From Clostridia bacterium UC5.1-2E3 (lineage in GTDB: Bacteria; Bacillota; Clostridia; Lachnospirales; Lachnospiraceae): 64,000 nt of DNA. Below are positions 22,695 to 31,963 of the stretch, piece by piece. A program made the position numbers and the translations under genes. The stretch lies in NCBI GenBank assembly GCA_001304875.1, contig BBZO01000001.1:169628-233627 (forward strand). Reading direction: 5' to 3'. The notes under the pieces were generated by a model that saw only the letters and a program-made list of their open reading frames with translations, ran no database searches and was not told where the DNA came from. Every line of letters begins with the position of its first letter. Position 1 is the first letter of the stretch.

Positions 22695-22732
22695 GCAGGA
22701 GAAGGACACGGCGCGCCGTGTCCTTCTCCTGC
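22695..22732. repeat. 38-bp perfect palindrome between convergent genes
   Basis: Every base of 22695-22732 pairs with its mirror position, centred on GGCGCGCC. It lies 30 bases after livF and about 60 bases before the convergent small gene. It lacks T-runs on both sides, so it is not a classical terminator, though it could stop transcription or protect mRNA ends. Confidence 0.85.
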
Positions 22733-22793
22733 TTCTCGGGCTCTGGGGAGCGGAAATTCTGTGTATTGATGAGATCTTATTTTTGATATGGGG

Positions 22794-23069
22794 TTATAGT
22801 AAGTATTCGTCAATCGGAAATTCGCTCCCGTCGATGGTCAGGTTTTTTATTAAGACGGAGATCTCCTCGGGATCCTCGTCGGAGGGGGTGCAGATGCCGG
22901 TGGCGGTTATGGTGGTTTTGCCGATTTTTAGTTTGTGGGTGAGGGGTGTGTCTGTCTGGCCGGCGTCGGCCAGGTGTTCGGCAAGCTCCAGGAGGATGTC
23001 TTCGGGCTCTTCCTGGATTCTTTTTGCTTTTAACAGGGCTTCGATCTGGTTGTAGGTTTTTTCGGTCAT
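22794..23069 (-). CDS. Small acidic protein of unknown function
   Basis: 91 residues, intact, with a GGAGGA ribosome site. The first half is predicted helical and acidic (MTEKTYNQIEALLKAKRIQE, EPEDILLELAEHL), the second half strand-like (LKIGKTTITATGICTPSDED). No signal peptide, no membrane segment, no cysteine cluster beyond one Cys. I do not recognise the family. It lies alone, convergent to liv and divergent from the pseudouridine synthase. Confidence 0.65.
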   Translation of the reverse strand: MTEKTYNQIEALLKAKRIQEEPEDILLELAEHLADAGQTDTPLTHKLKIGKTTITATGICTPSDEDPEEISVLIKNLTIDGSEFPIDEYLL

Positions 23070-23115
23070 GATGATTCCTCCTTATTAAGGGAGATTATAC
23101 TTGGCGGGGGTGGTC

Positions 23116-23144
23116 TTGTCAATTTTTTTCGTGCGTGTTACAAT
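23116..23144 (+). promoter_or_regulatory. Candidate promoter of the RluA-type gene
   Basis: -35 TTGTCA (23116-23121), 17-bp spacer, -10 TACAAT (23139-23144). The predicted transcript start (~23151) would coincide with the ATG at 23152. Confidence 0.5.
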
Positions 23145-23151
23145 GCGGGGT

Positions 23152-24092
23152 ATGGAACGGGTTTATGAATATGCGGTGGGGGAGGACGCGGCGGGGATGC
23201 CGGTGGAGCGGTTTCTGCGGGCGCGGGGGTACTCCAGGAGAATGTTGATTCATCTTAAGAATACGCCGATGGGAATTGCGGTGAACGGCGAGGCGGCCTA
23301 TACGACCAGGCGGCTGGCGGCGGGGGAGGTGCTCTCGGTGCGGGTCGCGGACGAGGGGACGGAGAAACACGGGGGGACAGAGCGGCACGAGGGGACGGAG
23401 AAATTGGCGGCTGTGCCCATGGAGCTGCGGGTGCTCTACGAGGACGAAGATATGATCGTCATTGACAAGGCGGCGGGAGTGCCGGTTCATCCGTCCCAGG
23501 GAAATCACGGCAATACACTGGCCAACGGGCTCAAATGGTATTATGAGAGCCGGGGGGAGGACTTTGTCTGCCGGGCGGTGAGCCGGCTGGATAAGGACAC
23601 CACCGGCGCGGTGCTGGTCGCAAAGCATATGCTCAGCGCGGGGATTCTCCACGAGATGGCGCGGGAGCGGAAAATCAAAAAAACGTACCTGGCGCTGGCG
23701 GCGGGGCGGGTGTCGGAGCGGGGCGTGATCGAGGCGCCCATCGCCAGGAAGGAGGGCTCCGTCATCGAGCGGCAGGTGGATTTCCAGCGCGGGGAGTATG
23801 CGCGGACGGAGTACGAGACGCTTGCATACAGCGGGGAGGCGGACTGCTCGCTGGTCCGGCTGCACCTGCTCACCGGGCGGACGCACCAGATCCGGTGCAT
23901 ATGAAGTATGCGGGACATCCGCTTCTGGGGGATTTTCTGTATCACCCGGATATGCGGCGGATCGGCCGGCAGGCGCTCCACGCCTGGAAGCTGGAGCTTG
24001 ACCATCCCATGAGCGGGGAGCATCTGGAAATTACGGCGCCGGTGCCGGAGGATTTCCTGGAGGTTATGAGGGAGCTTCATCTAAATATTTAA
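23152..24092 (+). CDS. RluA-family pseudouridine synthase (one frameshift)
   Basis: Repaired length about 313 residues. An S4-like N-terminus (FLRARGYSRRMLIHLKNTP) is followed by the catalytic domain: VHPSQGNHGNTLANGL, the catalytic-Asp motif VSRLDKDTTGAVLVAKH (RLDxxTSG type), and LLTGRTHQIRVHMKYAGHPL. It modifies uridine in rRNA or tRNA; the exact site cannot be assigned. One G is missing near 23894 (repair QIRVHMKYAG). ATG 23152 or 23143 are both possible; 23152 fits the upstream promoter. A charged Gly/Glu/His insertion (EGTEKHGGTERHEGTEK) interrupts the linker between domains. Confidence 0.88.
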
Positions 24093-24161
24093 AAATAACG
24101 TCTTTTTTCTGACATTGCCTCATATAAATAGTACAAACTGTTTTATGGCAGGAGAGGTGTC

Positions 24162-25523
24162 ATGGGGAAAAGACGTTTTTTATGTGCCATGCTTGGCGTC
24201 TGCATGGGCCTGCAGGCGCTTTTGTTTCCGTGCCAGGCGTGGGCAGATGACGGAGAGATTGAAAGTTTGTGGGCGGTATCCTGTCGGGAACGTCCGCCGC
24301 GCTGGAACCGTCCGTTGTGCTGGAATCGTCCGTTGTGCTGGAACCGCCCGCTGTGTCGGAAGTGTCCGCTGCGCCGGAATCACCTGCCGCTCTGGAATCA
24401 TCCGCTGCGCCGGAACCTCCGGTTCTGAATGCCGCCTCCGCAGTCCTCATGGACGCGGACAGCGGACGCGTGCTGTTTGAGAAGGACGGCTTCACGGTCC
24501 GGTCCATGGCCAGTACCACGAAGATCATGACATGTATTCTGGCTCTGGAGAACGGAGACCCGGATGATGAGGTGCTGGTTTCAGCTTACGCCGCCTCCAT
24601 GCCCGACGTGCAGTTAAACATCCGCGAGGGCGAGCGCTACCGGCTGGGGGATCTCCTCTGCTCGCTGATGCTGGAATCCCACAACGACACGGCGGTGGCC
24701 ATCGCCGAGCACATCGGCGGCAGTGTGGAGGGCTTCGCGGCGATGATGAACCAGAAGGCCAGGGACTTAGGCTGCTCCGACACCTGCTTCGTCACACCCA
24801 ACGGCCTGGACGGGACGGATGAGAACGGCGGGGAGCACAGCACCACGGCCCGGGATCTGGCGGCGATCATGCGCTACTGCGTCATGCTTTCCCCGAAACG
24901 GAAGAGTTTCTGGAGATCACGAGGACGCCCTCCCACAGCTTCACGGATCTGGACGGGAAACGCTCCTTTTACTGCCTGAATCACAACGCCTATCTCTCCA
25001 TGTCGGCCCGCGCTCTCACGGGAAAGACCGGGTTCACGGGAAAGGCGGGCTACTGCTACGTGGGAGCGCTGAAAGACGGGGAGCGCACGTTCATCGCCGT
25101 CCTGCTGGGCTGCGGCTGGCCGCCCCACAAGACCTACAAATGGAACGACATGCGCAGGCTGGAGCCTACGGCGCGGACAATTACGAGTATCGGGAGATTT
25201 CGCTGGAGGGGCTTACGTTCCCGCGGGTGGCGGTGCCCGACGGGCAGGAGGGATGGACCGGGGTCTGCCTGGCGGCCGGACAGGAACATGAGCCTCTGCG
25301 GCTTCTGATGCGCCCGGACGAGGAGCTCAACGTGCGTGAGAGCATTCCCCGCGCGCTCGCAGCGCCGGTGGCGAAGGGGCAGATCGTGGGGAGTCTTCAA
25401 TATTATATAGGGGATGAACTGGCGGCCTCCTACCCGCTGCAGGCCGACCGGGAGGTGCAAAAGAGGGATGCGCTGTGGTATCTGAAACGGCTTGTTCTTC
25501 GATATATTTTCGATAAGTTTTAG
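24162..25523 (+). CDS. Serine-type D-Ala-D-Ala carboxypeptidase, DacF-like (three frameshifts)
   Basis: Repaired length about 454 residues. Signal peptide, then a linker of hexapeptide repeats (24302-24420), then the penicillin-binding fold: SxxK in MASTTKIMTC, SxN as LESHNDTAVAIAEHIGG, KTG in GKTGFTGKAGYC, and a C-terminal domain ending YLKRLVLRYIFDKF. It trims peptidoglycan pentapeptides outside the membrane, in DacF's case during sporulation. One base is missing near each of 24268, 24890 and 25151; all three repairs restore family motifs. No obvious operon partner. Confidence 0.88.
24302..24420 (+). repeat. Degenerate 18-bp coding repeats (hexapeptide linker)
   Basis: About seven tandem units coding LEPSVV, LESSVV, LEPPAV, SEVSAA, PESPAA, LESSAA and a partial PEPP, forming a Pro/Glu/Ser/Ala linker between signal peptide and catalytic domain. 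Slippage here could change linker length. Confidence 0.75.
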
Positions 25524-25537
25524 AATAAGACTTTCCT

Positions 25538-25566
25538 TTGCGTGAAAGGTCTGTTATAACTATAAG
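25538..25566 (+). promoter_or_regulatory. Promoter of the HD-domain gene
   Basis: -35 TTGCGT (25538-25543), 17-bp spacer, -10 TATAAG (25561-25566). Confidence 0.55.
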
Positions 25567-25593
25567 AAGAATATCACGATTGGAGTGTGTAAA

Positions 25594-26178
25594 ATGAAGA
25601 CGAAACTCGAAAAAAATGAAGCCCTCGCGCTTCTTAAAAAGTACAACAAGGAACCGTTCCACATTCTGCACGGACTGACCGTGGGCGAGGTGATGCGCTG
25701 GTACGCCGGAGAGCTGGGCTACGGGGAGGACAGCGATTTCTGGGAGATCGCAGGTCTTCTGCACGACATCGATTTTGAGATGTACCCGGAGGAGCACTGC
25801 ACGAAGGCTCCGGAGCTTCTGAGAGAGGGCGGCGCCGAGGAGGAACTGATCCATGCGGTGTGCAGTCACGGCTATGGCCACCGGGTGGATGTGAAGCCGG
25901 AGCATGAGATGGAGAAAGTGCTCTACGCGGTGGATGAGCTGACCGGCCTTATTGGGGCGGCGGCGAAGATGCGCCCGTCCAAAAGCTGCAAGGACATGGA
26001 GGTGTCCAGCCTCAAAAAGAAATTTAAGGACAAACGGTTCGCGGCCGGCTGTTCCAGAGAGATCATCGCGGAAGGTGCGGAGCAGCTGGGCTGGGATCTT
26101 AATAAACTGATGGAAATGACAATCATGGCGATGCGTTCCTGCGAGGACTCTGTGAACCGCCAGATGGAGGAGGTCTGA
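25594..26178 (+). CDS. HD-domain hydrolase
   Basis: 194 residues, intact. HD superfamily metal ligands are visible: H in EPFHILHGLTVGE, the doublet in AGLLHDIDFE, H in AVCSHGYGHR and D in AVDELTGLI. These are phosphohydrolases of nucleotides or phospho-compounds; the substrate is unknown. ATG 25594 has GGAG at proper spacing; an upstream in-frame GTG at 25585 is less likely. The glycosyltransferase starts 2 bases after its stop, so they form an operon. Confidence 0.82.
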   Translation: MKTKLEKNEALALLKKYNKEPFHILHGLTVGEVMRWYAGELGYGEDSDFWEIAGLLHDIDFEMYPEEHCTKAPELLREGGAEEELIHAVCSHGYGHRVDVKPEHEMEKVLYAVDELTGLIGAAAKMRPSKSCKDMEVSSLKKKFKDKRFAAGCSREIIAEGAEQLGWDLNKLMEMTIMAMRSCEDSVNRQMEEV

Positions 26179-26180
26179 GA

Positions 26181-27199
26181 ATGAAGCTGCTCTCAATCGC
26201 GGTTCCCTGCTATAATTCCGCCGCATACATGAGACACTGTATCGACACACTGTTAACCGGCGGCGACCAGGTGGAGATTCTGATTGTGGACGACGGATCC
26301 ACGAAGGACGACACCGCCGCCATCGCCGACGAGTACGAGGCCAGATACCCCGGCATCTGCCGGGCCATCCACCAGGAGAACGCGGGCCACGGCGGCGCCG
26401 TCAACGCGGGACTTAAGGCGGCCACCGGCATCTATTTCAAGGTGGTGGACAGCGACGACTGGGTGAACGAGGAGGCGTACCGGGAGGTGCTGGAGACTCT
26501 GACCCGGTTCGTCTACGGCGACGAGACCCTGGACATGCTGGTGACCAACTTTGTCTACGAGAAACAGGCGCGAAGCGAAAGAAGGTCATGAACTACCGCA
26601 CGGCCCTGCCGCAGAACGAGGTCATCGGCTGGGACAAGGTGAAGCTTTTCATGGTGGGGCAGTACATCCTGATGCACTCCGTGATTTACCGGACGGAGCT
26701 TCTGCGGCAGTGCGGGCTTCACCTGCCGGAGCATACCTTCTATGTGGACAACATTTTCGTCTATCAGCCGCTGCCGCATGTGAAGACGCTTTACTATCTG
26801 AATGTGAACTTTTACCGCTACTTCATCGGACGCTCAGATCAGTCGGTGAACGAGGCCGTGATGATCGGCCGTATCGACCAGCAGATCCGGGTGACGAAGC
26901 AGATGATCGACTGCTACGATGTGACCCGGCTCTCGGAGCCGAAGCTTAAGCACTACATGGTCCGTTATCTGGAGATTATGATGACCGTCTCGTCGATTCT
27001 GGCCATCCGATCCGAGGATCCGGAGAACTTAAAGAAAAAGGCGGAGCTGTGGCAGTATGTCAAGCAGCAGAATATCAAGCTGTATCTGAGACTGCGCTGG
27101 GGATTCCTGGGCCAGGGCGTCAACCTGCCGGGCAAGAGCGGGCGCAAGGTTTCCAGCGCCTGCTATAAGATCGCGCAGAAGTTTTATGGGTTTAATTAG
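26181..27199 (+). CDS. Family 2 glycosyltransferase (one frameshift)
   Basis: Repaired length about 339 residues. GT-A fold motifs: LSIAVPCYNSAAYMRHCIDT, the nucleotide-binding ILIVDDGSTKDD, and the DxD-type VVDSDDWVNEEAY. It would transfer a sugar from a nucleotide donor to a glycan or lipid. One G is missing near 26574 (repair EKQGAKRKKVMNYRTALP). No terminal membrane helix. The stop is followed 12 bases later by a nitroreductase gene. Confidence 0.88.
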
Positions 27200-27210
27200 G
27201 AGGAAAGCAT

Positions 27211-27762
27211 ATGGAAATGAGATTTGAGGAATTGCAGGCGAGGAGAGAGAGCTGCCGCGTCTACAGCAGCGAGAAGGTCTCCCGGGAGGCGCTGACCCAC
27301 CTGGTGGAGGTGGCGCACTTAAGCCCCAGCGGCTGTAATTCACAGCCGTGGCATTTCATCATCGTGGACGAGCCGGAGGCCCACGCGGCGGTGGTGGAGG
27401 CATTTGACGACAATGGCCTGACCGGCTGCCCCTGGGGGGACAAGGTGCCTGCGTTTATCGTGATCTGTGAGGAGAAGGCGCAGTTAAAACCCGGCGTGGC
27501 CGAGCACTACGGCTCCCAGCATTTTGCCCAGATGGACATCGGCATGGCGGCCATGGCCCTGTGCTATGAGGCCACCTCCATGGGGCTCGGAACCTGCATG
27601 ATCGGCACCATGAACCAGGAAAAGCTCCACAAAGCCCTGGGGATTCCAGAGGAGAGAGTGGTGCGCCTGATCATCACTGTCGGCTATCCGGCGAATAAGG
27701 GCGAGCCGCGAAAGAAGATACGGAAAGATGTAAGCGAAGTGCTGAGCTACAATCACTGGTGA
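27211..27762 (+). CDS. Nitroreductase-family FMN oxidoreductase
   Basis: 183 residues, intact. RRESCRVYSSEKVSREAL is the N-terminal FMN-binding motif (RRSxRxY type), SPSGCNSQPWHFIIV follows, and DIGMAAMALCYEATSMGLGTCMIG forms the dimer/FMN core. It reduces nitro groups or other electron-poor compounds with NAD(P)H. AGGAGG ribosome site. Probably the last gene of the HD-glycosyltransferase operon, closed by a strong terminator. Confidence 0.9.
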   Translation: MEMRFEELQARRESCRVYSSEKVSREALTHLVEVAHLSPSGCNSQPWHFIIVDEPEAHAAVVEAFDDNGLTGCPWGDKVPAFIVICEEKAQLKPGVAEHYGSQHFAQMDIGMAAMALCYEATSMGLGTCMIGTMNQEKLHKALGIPEERVVRLIITVGYPANKGEPRKKIRKDVSEVLSYNHW

Positions 27763-27803
27763 CAGACGATACAGGAAATACAGACAATACAAGAGATATA
27801 GAA

Positions 27804-27847
27804 AATACCCCCGGATGAAAGCGAACTCTCATCCGGGGGTATTCTTA
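27804..27847. terminator. Bidirectional terminator
   Basis: Perfect 15-bp stem (27804-27818 with 27829-27843) between the convergent nitroreductase and PAP2 genes, with A/T tracts on both sides. Confidence 0.85.
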
Positions 27848-27876
27848 TGTCTGAAAATCCGAAATCCGGGCCATGT

Positions 27877-28544
27877 CTAGCGCACGGCCACCTTGCCGGT
27901 CTGCTTCGCCCTGGAGTAGCCGCCGGAATAGGCGAACGGTAGATGACGATGGCTGCCAGAATGCCGCCGGCCACGTCGATGACCGAATGCTGCTTTAAGG
28001 ACACCGTCGCCATGCAGATAGCGACCATCAGAACCGCGGAGCCGATGCGCACCAGCCGTCTGTCCTGCAGCGCCCGGGACTTCGTCAGCGCCACGTGAAC
28101 ACAGATGGAGTTATACACGTGAATGCTGGGGAACACGTTGGTACAGGTGTCCGCCCGGTAGATTAACGAGACCAGATACGAGCACAGGTTCTTATCCGGG
28201 TCGATGACCGGCCGCAGATCCGTCCCGTTGGGGAAGATCGTGCAGATCAGCAGGCTGATGGTCATGCCAGCGAACAGGTATGTGCACAGCTGGTAGTAAT
28301 TCTCTTTGCTTGTGAAGAAGAAGTAGGCCAGCGCCCCGGCCACGTAGATGAACCAAAGCAGGTAGGGGATGATGAAATACTCGTTGAACGGGATCAGATC
28401 ATCCAGCTGGGAGTGCATCACGTGGTACCGCCTGGTCACGGTCCGCTCCAGATAGGCAAACCATGGCAGGTAGAGGAAGGCGTAAGACAGCGTCCATATG
28501 TGGCCGTACTTTTTAAAAAAGTTTACAATCCTTGTCTTATTCAT
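27877..28544 (-). CDS. PAP2-superfamily membrane phosphatase (one frameshift)
   Basis: Repaired length about 223 residues with five or six hydrophobic segments. PAP2 signature parts: NVFPSIHVYNS (PSxH type) and SLKQHSVIDVAGG (the catalytic His/Asp region). Such proteins dephosphorylate lipid phosphates (phosphatidate, undecaprenyl pyrophosphate) at the outer face of the membrane, or act in inositol-lipid synthesis. One base is missing near 27938 (repair IVIYRFAYSGGYSRAK), giving a stop at 27877. ATG 28544 has an AAAGG site. Confidence 0.82.
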
Positions 28545-28612
28545 AATGAATGCCTTTCGTGACAAAAGTATTAAATGTTTTAACGAAATATTAACATCTT
28601 TGACTTTTGCAA

Positions 28613-28641
28613 ATTATAGCACAGACATTTGAAGTCGGCAA
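28613..28641 (-). promoter_or_regulatory. Promoter of the PAP2 gene
   Basis: Minus strand: -35 TTGCCG (28636-28641), 17-bp spacer, -10 TATAAT (28613-28618). Confidence 0.65.
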
Positions 28642-28743
28642 GGGGGAAATGCAAAGGTTAATAAAATCTTTAGAGATTTTACGGTGGGCGAAAGAATTTG
28701 CTATCTAGAAAGCAGATAGCGGCTATATGCGCCGGAGGATACA

Positions 28744-29670
28744 TCAGGAAAAATACTGAAGCGTCCGGTTGACCAGCTCCTCCTCGACGATGGACAGCAT
28801 GTGGTCCTTCCGCTTGATCCAGGCGATCTCTGACTGAATGGCACAGTCTCTGACGCGGAGCGTGCGCAGGTTCATGTGGGCGGGGTAGTTCCCGACGGTC
28901 TGTCTGAACGGATAGATCGAGTTCAGATAATAGGCGTCCGTGCTGTAGAGCGTCTCATAGATCGCGGAGCGGGAGGAGGTGGTGAAGCGGCTGCCCGAGT
29001 CCTTGAGGTGCAGACGGTGATAGATGTCGGAGTAGGGACCGAAATCCATGTGCTCGTACATGACGGAGGGGAAGCCGGAGAGCTCTTCGACGGAGACAGA
29101 GGTCTGCGCGCTCTTATAGAGCGGATTGGCCGGCCCCACGGTGATGGCGATATCCATGGTGGCGATGGGATGGTACTGGAGCTGCCTGGTCTGCAGCTGC
29201 TTCTGGTAGGAATGCTTATAGCAGGTCCAGATATTGACCACGCCGACCCCCACGGTTTTGTTGGCCACCAGCTCCGAGATGCGGCTGATCTGATCTTCGA
29301 ACTGGTGGATGCGGATGCCCATGCTGCGGTATTTCTGGTAAATATCCGTGCAGATCTGGCAGAGAAAATAGTATCCCACGCTGGCCACGGACAGGGTGAA
29401 GGCTTCCTGCGGCGCGCCGTTTAACAGTAAGGAGTCCAGCTGGGAGAGCTGGTCCTGGATGGGCGTCACATAGGAAACGAAGGTGTGGCCGAAGGGGGTG
29501 AGGGAAACGCCCTTGTTGCTGCGGATAAATATGGGCTGCCCGATCTCCTTCTCCAGGCTGATGATGGCCGTGGAAAGCACGGACTGGGAGACGAAAAGGT
29601 TGGAGGCGGCCTTGTTGATGGAGCGCGTCCTCGCGATTTCGATGACGTATTTTAATTGATTTAAGTTCAT
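28744..29670 (-). CDS. LysR-family transcriptional regulator
   Basis: 308 residues, intact. The N-terminal winged helix-turn-helix (MNLNQLKYVIEIARTRSINK, AASNLFVSQSVLSTAIISLE) is followed by the type 2 periplasmic-like ligand domain. It lies divergent from the nhaC-to-amidohydrolase operon, the classical layout in which a LysR protein controls its neighbour in response to a pathway compound. CAGGAGG site before the ATG. The effector is unknown; a cysteine-related molecule would fit the operon. Confidence 0.92.
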   Translation of the reverse strand: MNLNQLKYVIEIARTRSINKAASNLFVSQSVLSTAIISLEKEIGQPIFIRSNKGVSLTPFGHTFVSYVTPIQDQLSQLDSLLLNGAPQEAFTLSVASVGYYFLCQICTDIYQKYRSMGIRIHQFEDQISRISELVANKTVGVGVVNIWTCYKHSYQKQLQTRQLQYHPIATMDIAITVGPANPLYKSAQTSVSVEELSGFPSVMYEHMDFGPYSDIYHRLHLKDSGSRFTTSSRSAIYETLYSTDAYYLNSIYPFRQTVGNYPAHMNLRTLRVRDCAIQSEIAWIKRKDHMLSIVEEELVNRTLQYFS

Positions 29671-29715
29671 GGGACCTCCTGCTTGTTATCTGTAAAACTG
29701 ATAGCTGTCACGTTA

Positions 29716-29744
29716 ATTATATACTACCACCTTGCTGGAAGTAA
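29716..29744 (-). promoter_or_regulatory. Probable promoter of the LysR gene
   Basis: Minus strand: -35 TTACTT (29739-29744), 17-bp spacer, -10 TATAAT (29716-29721). It sits in the 166-bp divergent region. Confidence 0.5.
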
Positions 29745-29761
29745 AGATATACTATAGACAT

Positions 29762-29773
29762 ATTCCCGGGAAT
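29762..29773. promoter_or_regulatory. 12-bp palindrome in the LysR/nhaC divergent region, candidate operator
   Basis: ATTCCCGGGAAT is a perfect palindrome, 63 bases before the nhaC start. LysR-family sites are usually interrupted dyads (T-N11-A), so this is only a candidate. Confidence 0.35.
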
Positions 29774-29836
29774 TGATTGAAGCTGTTTTACTTGAAAAAT
29801 GCACTTGAATAAACAGGGAGGGTAAGTAGTTAAACT

Positions 29837-31201
29837 ATGAAGAACGAACAAATGGATCTGTTGGGCAAAAAGAGTTATGGCTGGAAAGCATTTTTTCCGC
29901 TGCTGGTTTTCTTGATTCTGTATCTTGGCTTTGGCCTGTTTTTCTATTTCCAGGGGGAGGCAAGCCCTTTCGATTTCGTACCGAGAGAGGCGGCTCTGAT
30001 GTTCGGCGTGGCCTGCGCGCTGCTCATGGGAAAGGGTTCCTTTGCATCGAAGACCGATGACTTTATGAAAAACGCGGCCAATCCCAGCATTCTCCTCATG
30101 TGCCTCATTTTCCTGCTGGCGGGTATCTTTTCCTCGGTCAGCAAGGTCATGGGAGGCGTGGACGCCGTGGTAAATGCGGGAATGGCGGTTCTGCCGCACC
30201 GGTTCATCGTGCCGGGACTGTTTGTGATCTCATGTCTGATTTCTATTTCCATGGGAACCAGTTTCGGAACGGTCAGCGCGGTGGCTCCCATCGCCGTGGG
30301 CTTCTCACAGCAGGGCGGCTACGACATGATTCTGGTTCTCTGCGCGGTGCTGGGCGGCGCCATGTTCGGGGACAACCTTTCTTTTATCTCTGACACGACC
30401 ATCGCGGCCACCAAGGGAGCGGGCTGTGAGATGAAAGACAAATTTAAGCTGAATTTCAAGATTGCCCTTCCGGCGGCCATATTTGCCGCTGTCATGTATA
30501 CGATCTTCGGAAGCGGCACCAATGTGGACGTGGCCGGTACGGCGCAGATTGAGATCATCAAGATCTTTCCGTACCTTGCGGTGCTGATCATGGCTTTCTG
30601 CGGCATGGACGTGATCTACGTGCTGGGGATCGGCATCCTGGCCTCCGCAGTGATCGGGTTCATGACGGGAAGCCTGGACTTTTTCAGTCTCTGCGCCAAC
30701 ATGAAATCCGGCATTGGCGGCATGTACTCCATCTGTCTGATGGCTCTGGTGCTTAAGGGAATCGTGGGGCGGATCCAGACCATGGGCGGCATCGACTGGA
30801 TCATTTCAAAAGCGGCCGGAAACGTGAAGACCAGGAAAGGGGCCCAGTATTTCCTGGCGGCGTTTACATCAATCATCGACGTCTGTATCGGGAACAACAC
30901 GATCTGCATTATCATCGGCGCGGATGTGTTAAAGCCGTTAATGAAGAAATTTAAGGTCGCTCCGCAGAGGTTCGCCTCACTGCTGGATATTTTTGCCTGT
31001 GTCATTCCGGGGCTTTCCCCGCTGGGTATCAACGTGATGGCGGCCATGGCCTACGCCGAGACCACCAATCCGTTCGCGATGATGAAATACGCATTCTATC
31101 TCTACGCACTGGCAGCGCTGGCTCTGCTGGCGGTTCACTTTGACCTGTTTAAGACGGACGAGGAGAAGGCAGGAAAGGAATTTTATCCGGAGCTGGACTG
31201 A
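29837..31201 (+). CDS. NhaC-family Na+-coupled antiporter
   Basis: 454 residues, intact, about eleven membrane segments. NhaC family motifs: ISISMGTSFGTVSAVAPIAV, GGAMFGDNLSFISDTTIAAT and the repeat-two GNNTICIIIGADVLKP. NhaC family members include Na+/H+ exchangers and Na+-driven organic-acid or amino-acid antiporters (malate/lactate, cysteine-related). As first gene of a catabolic operon it more probably imports the pathway substrate or exports its product than serving general pH control. The best ribosome site lies unusually far (about 14 bases) from the ATG. Confidence 0.88.
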   Translation: MKNEQMDLLGKKSYGWKAFFPLLVFLILYLGFGLFFYFQGEASPFDFVPREAALMFGVACALLMGKGSFASKTDDFMKNAANPSILLMCLIFLLAGIFSSVSKVMGGVDAVVNAGMAVLPHRFIVPGLFVISCLISISMGTSFGTVSAVAPIAVGFSQQGGYDMILVLCAVLGGAMFGDNLSFISDTTIAATKGAGCEMKDKFKLNFKIALPAAIFAAVMYTIFGSGTNVDVAGTAQIEIIKIFPYLAVLIMAFCGMDVIYVLGIGILASAVIGFMTGSLDFFSLCANMKSGIGGMYSICLMALVLKGIVGRIQTMGGIDWIISKAAGNVKTRKGAQYFLAAFTSIIDVCIGNNTICIIIGADVLKPLMKKFKVAPQRFASLLDIFACVIPGLSPLGINVMAAMAYAETTNPFAMMKYAFYLYALAALALLAVHFDLFKTDEEKAGKEFYPELD

Positions 31202-31239
31202 GATAGGACACACAGACATAAAAATCGGGAGGTATGACC

Positions 31240-31930
31240 ATGAAAGAATTTACTGAGAGACACCACGCATTTATAGCAGCGTCCTTTTATGCGCTGCTGG
31301 TGGAGAGATTTGAGAAGCGCGGGGAGGCGGCGTTCGTCCATGCGACGCAGAGGTATGCGGAGCAGCGGGGGGCGCGGATGGCCCAGCGTGCCATCCGGGA
31401 CGGAAGGGAATTAAATTTCCTTACATACCGCGAGTACGGAGAGTGGGTCAACACACAGACAGTCAAGGACATGGCTGCGACAACCAGGGATACGTGGTGT
31501 CCTACGCGCCGGACTTGACGAGAGAGTCACCATGTGCCCGTGGGCCGCGCAGTTTAAGGACATGGATATGGCGAAGGCCGGCACCGTCTACTGCACGCAT
31601 CTGGACAGCTCTGTGGTGCGCGGCTTCAATCCAGCGCTGGTCTACGAGGTGCCCCAGAGCATGCACGAGCATGAATACTGTATCCAGATCGCCCGGGGCG
31701 CCAACTTTGAAGAGGGAAAGATCCCCAAAAAGCGCCAGGAGTACCTGCACACCTTCGACTATCACTGCGGGCATCTGTATAAGACGTTCTCGAGCATCGT
31801 GATTGCCATTTTCGGGGCGGAGGGACAGCGGATCGCGACGGAGGTCTTAAGCCGCTTTGAAAATGCCTACGGAACGGAGATGGCTGACGTGCTGACGGGA
31901 TATTACGACACAGATTTTGACGTGATTTAA
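31240..31930 (+). CDS. L-2-amino-thiazoline-4-carboxylate (ATC) hydrolase-family protein (two frameshifts)
   Basis: Repaired length about 230 residues. The N-terminus MKEFTERHHAFIAASFYALL with VERFEKRGEAAFVHATQRYA and the Cys/His-containing CDNQGYVVSYAPD, TMCPWAAQFKDMD and VYCTHLDSSVVRGFNP fit the ATC-hydrolase family. The founding enzyme of Pseudomonas opens the thiazoline ring of L-ATC to N-carbamoyl-L-cysteine. One base is missing near 31464 and another near 31518; both repairs restore family sequence. ATG 31240 is preferred because GGAGGT directly abuts the upstream ATG 31234. Downstream genes offer an amidohydrolase and cysteine desulfidase. Family members in gut anaerobes may have other substrates. 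Confidence 0.75.
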
Positions 31931-31963
31931 AAGACAAAGAAGAGAAAGGCTGGTGGAAAAACT

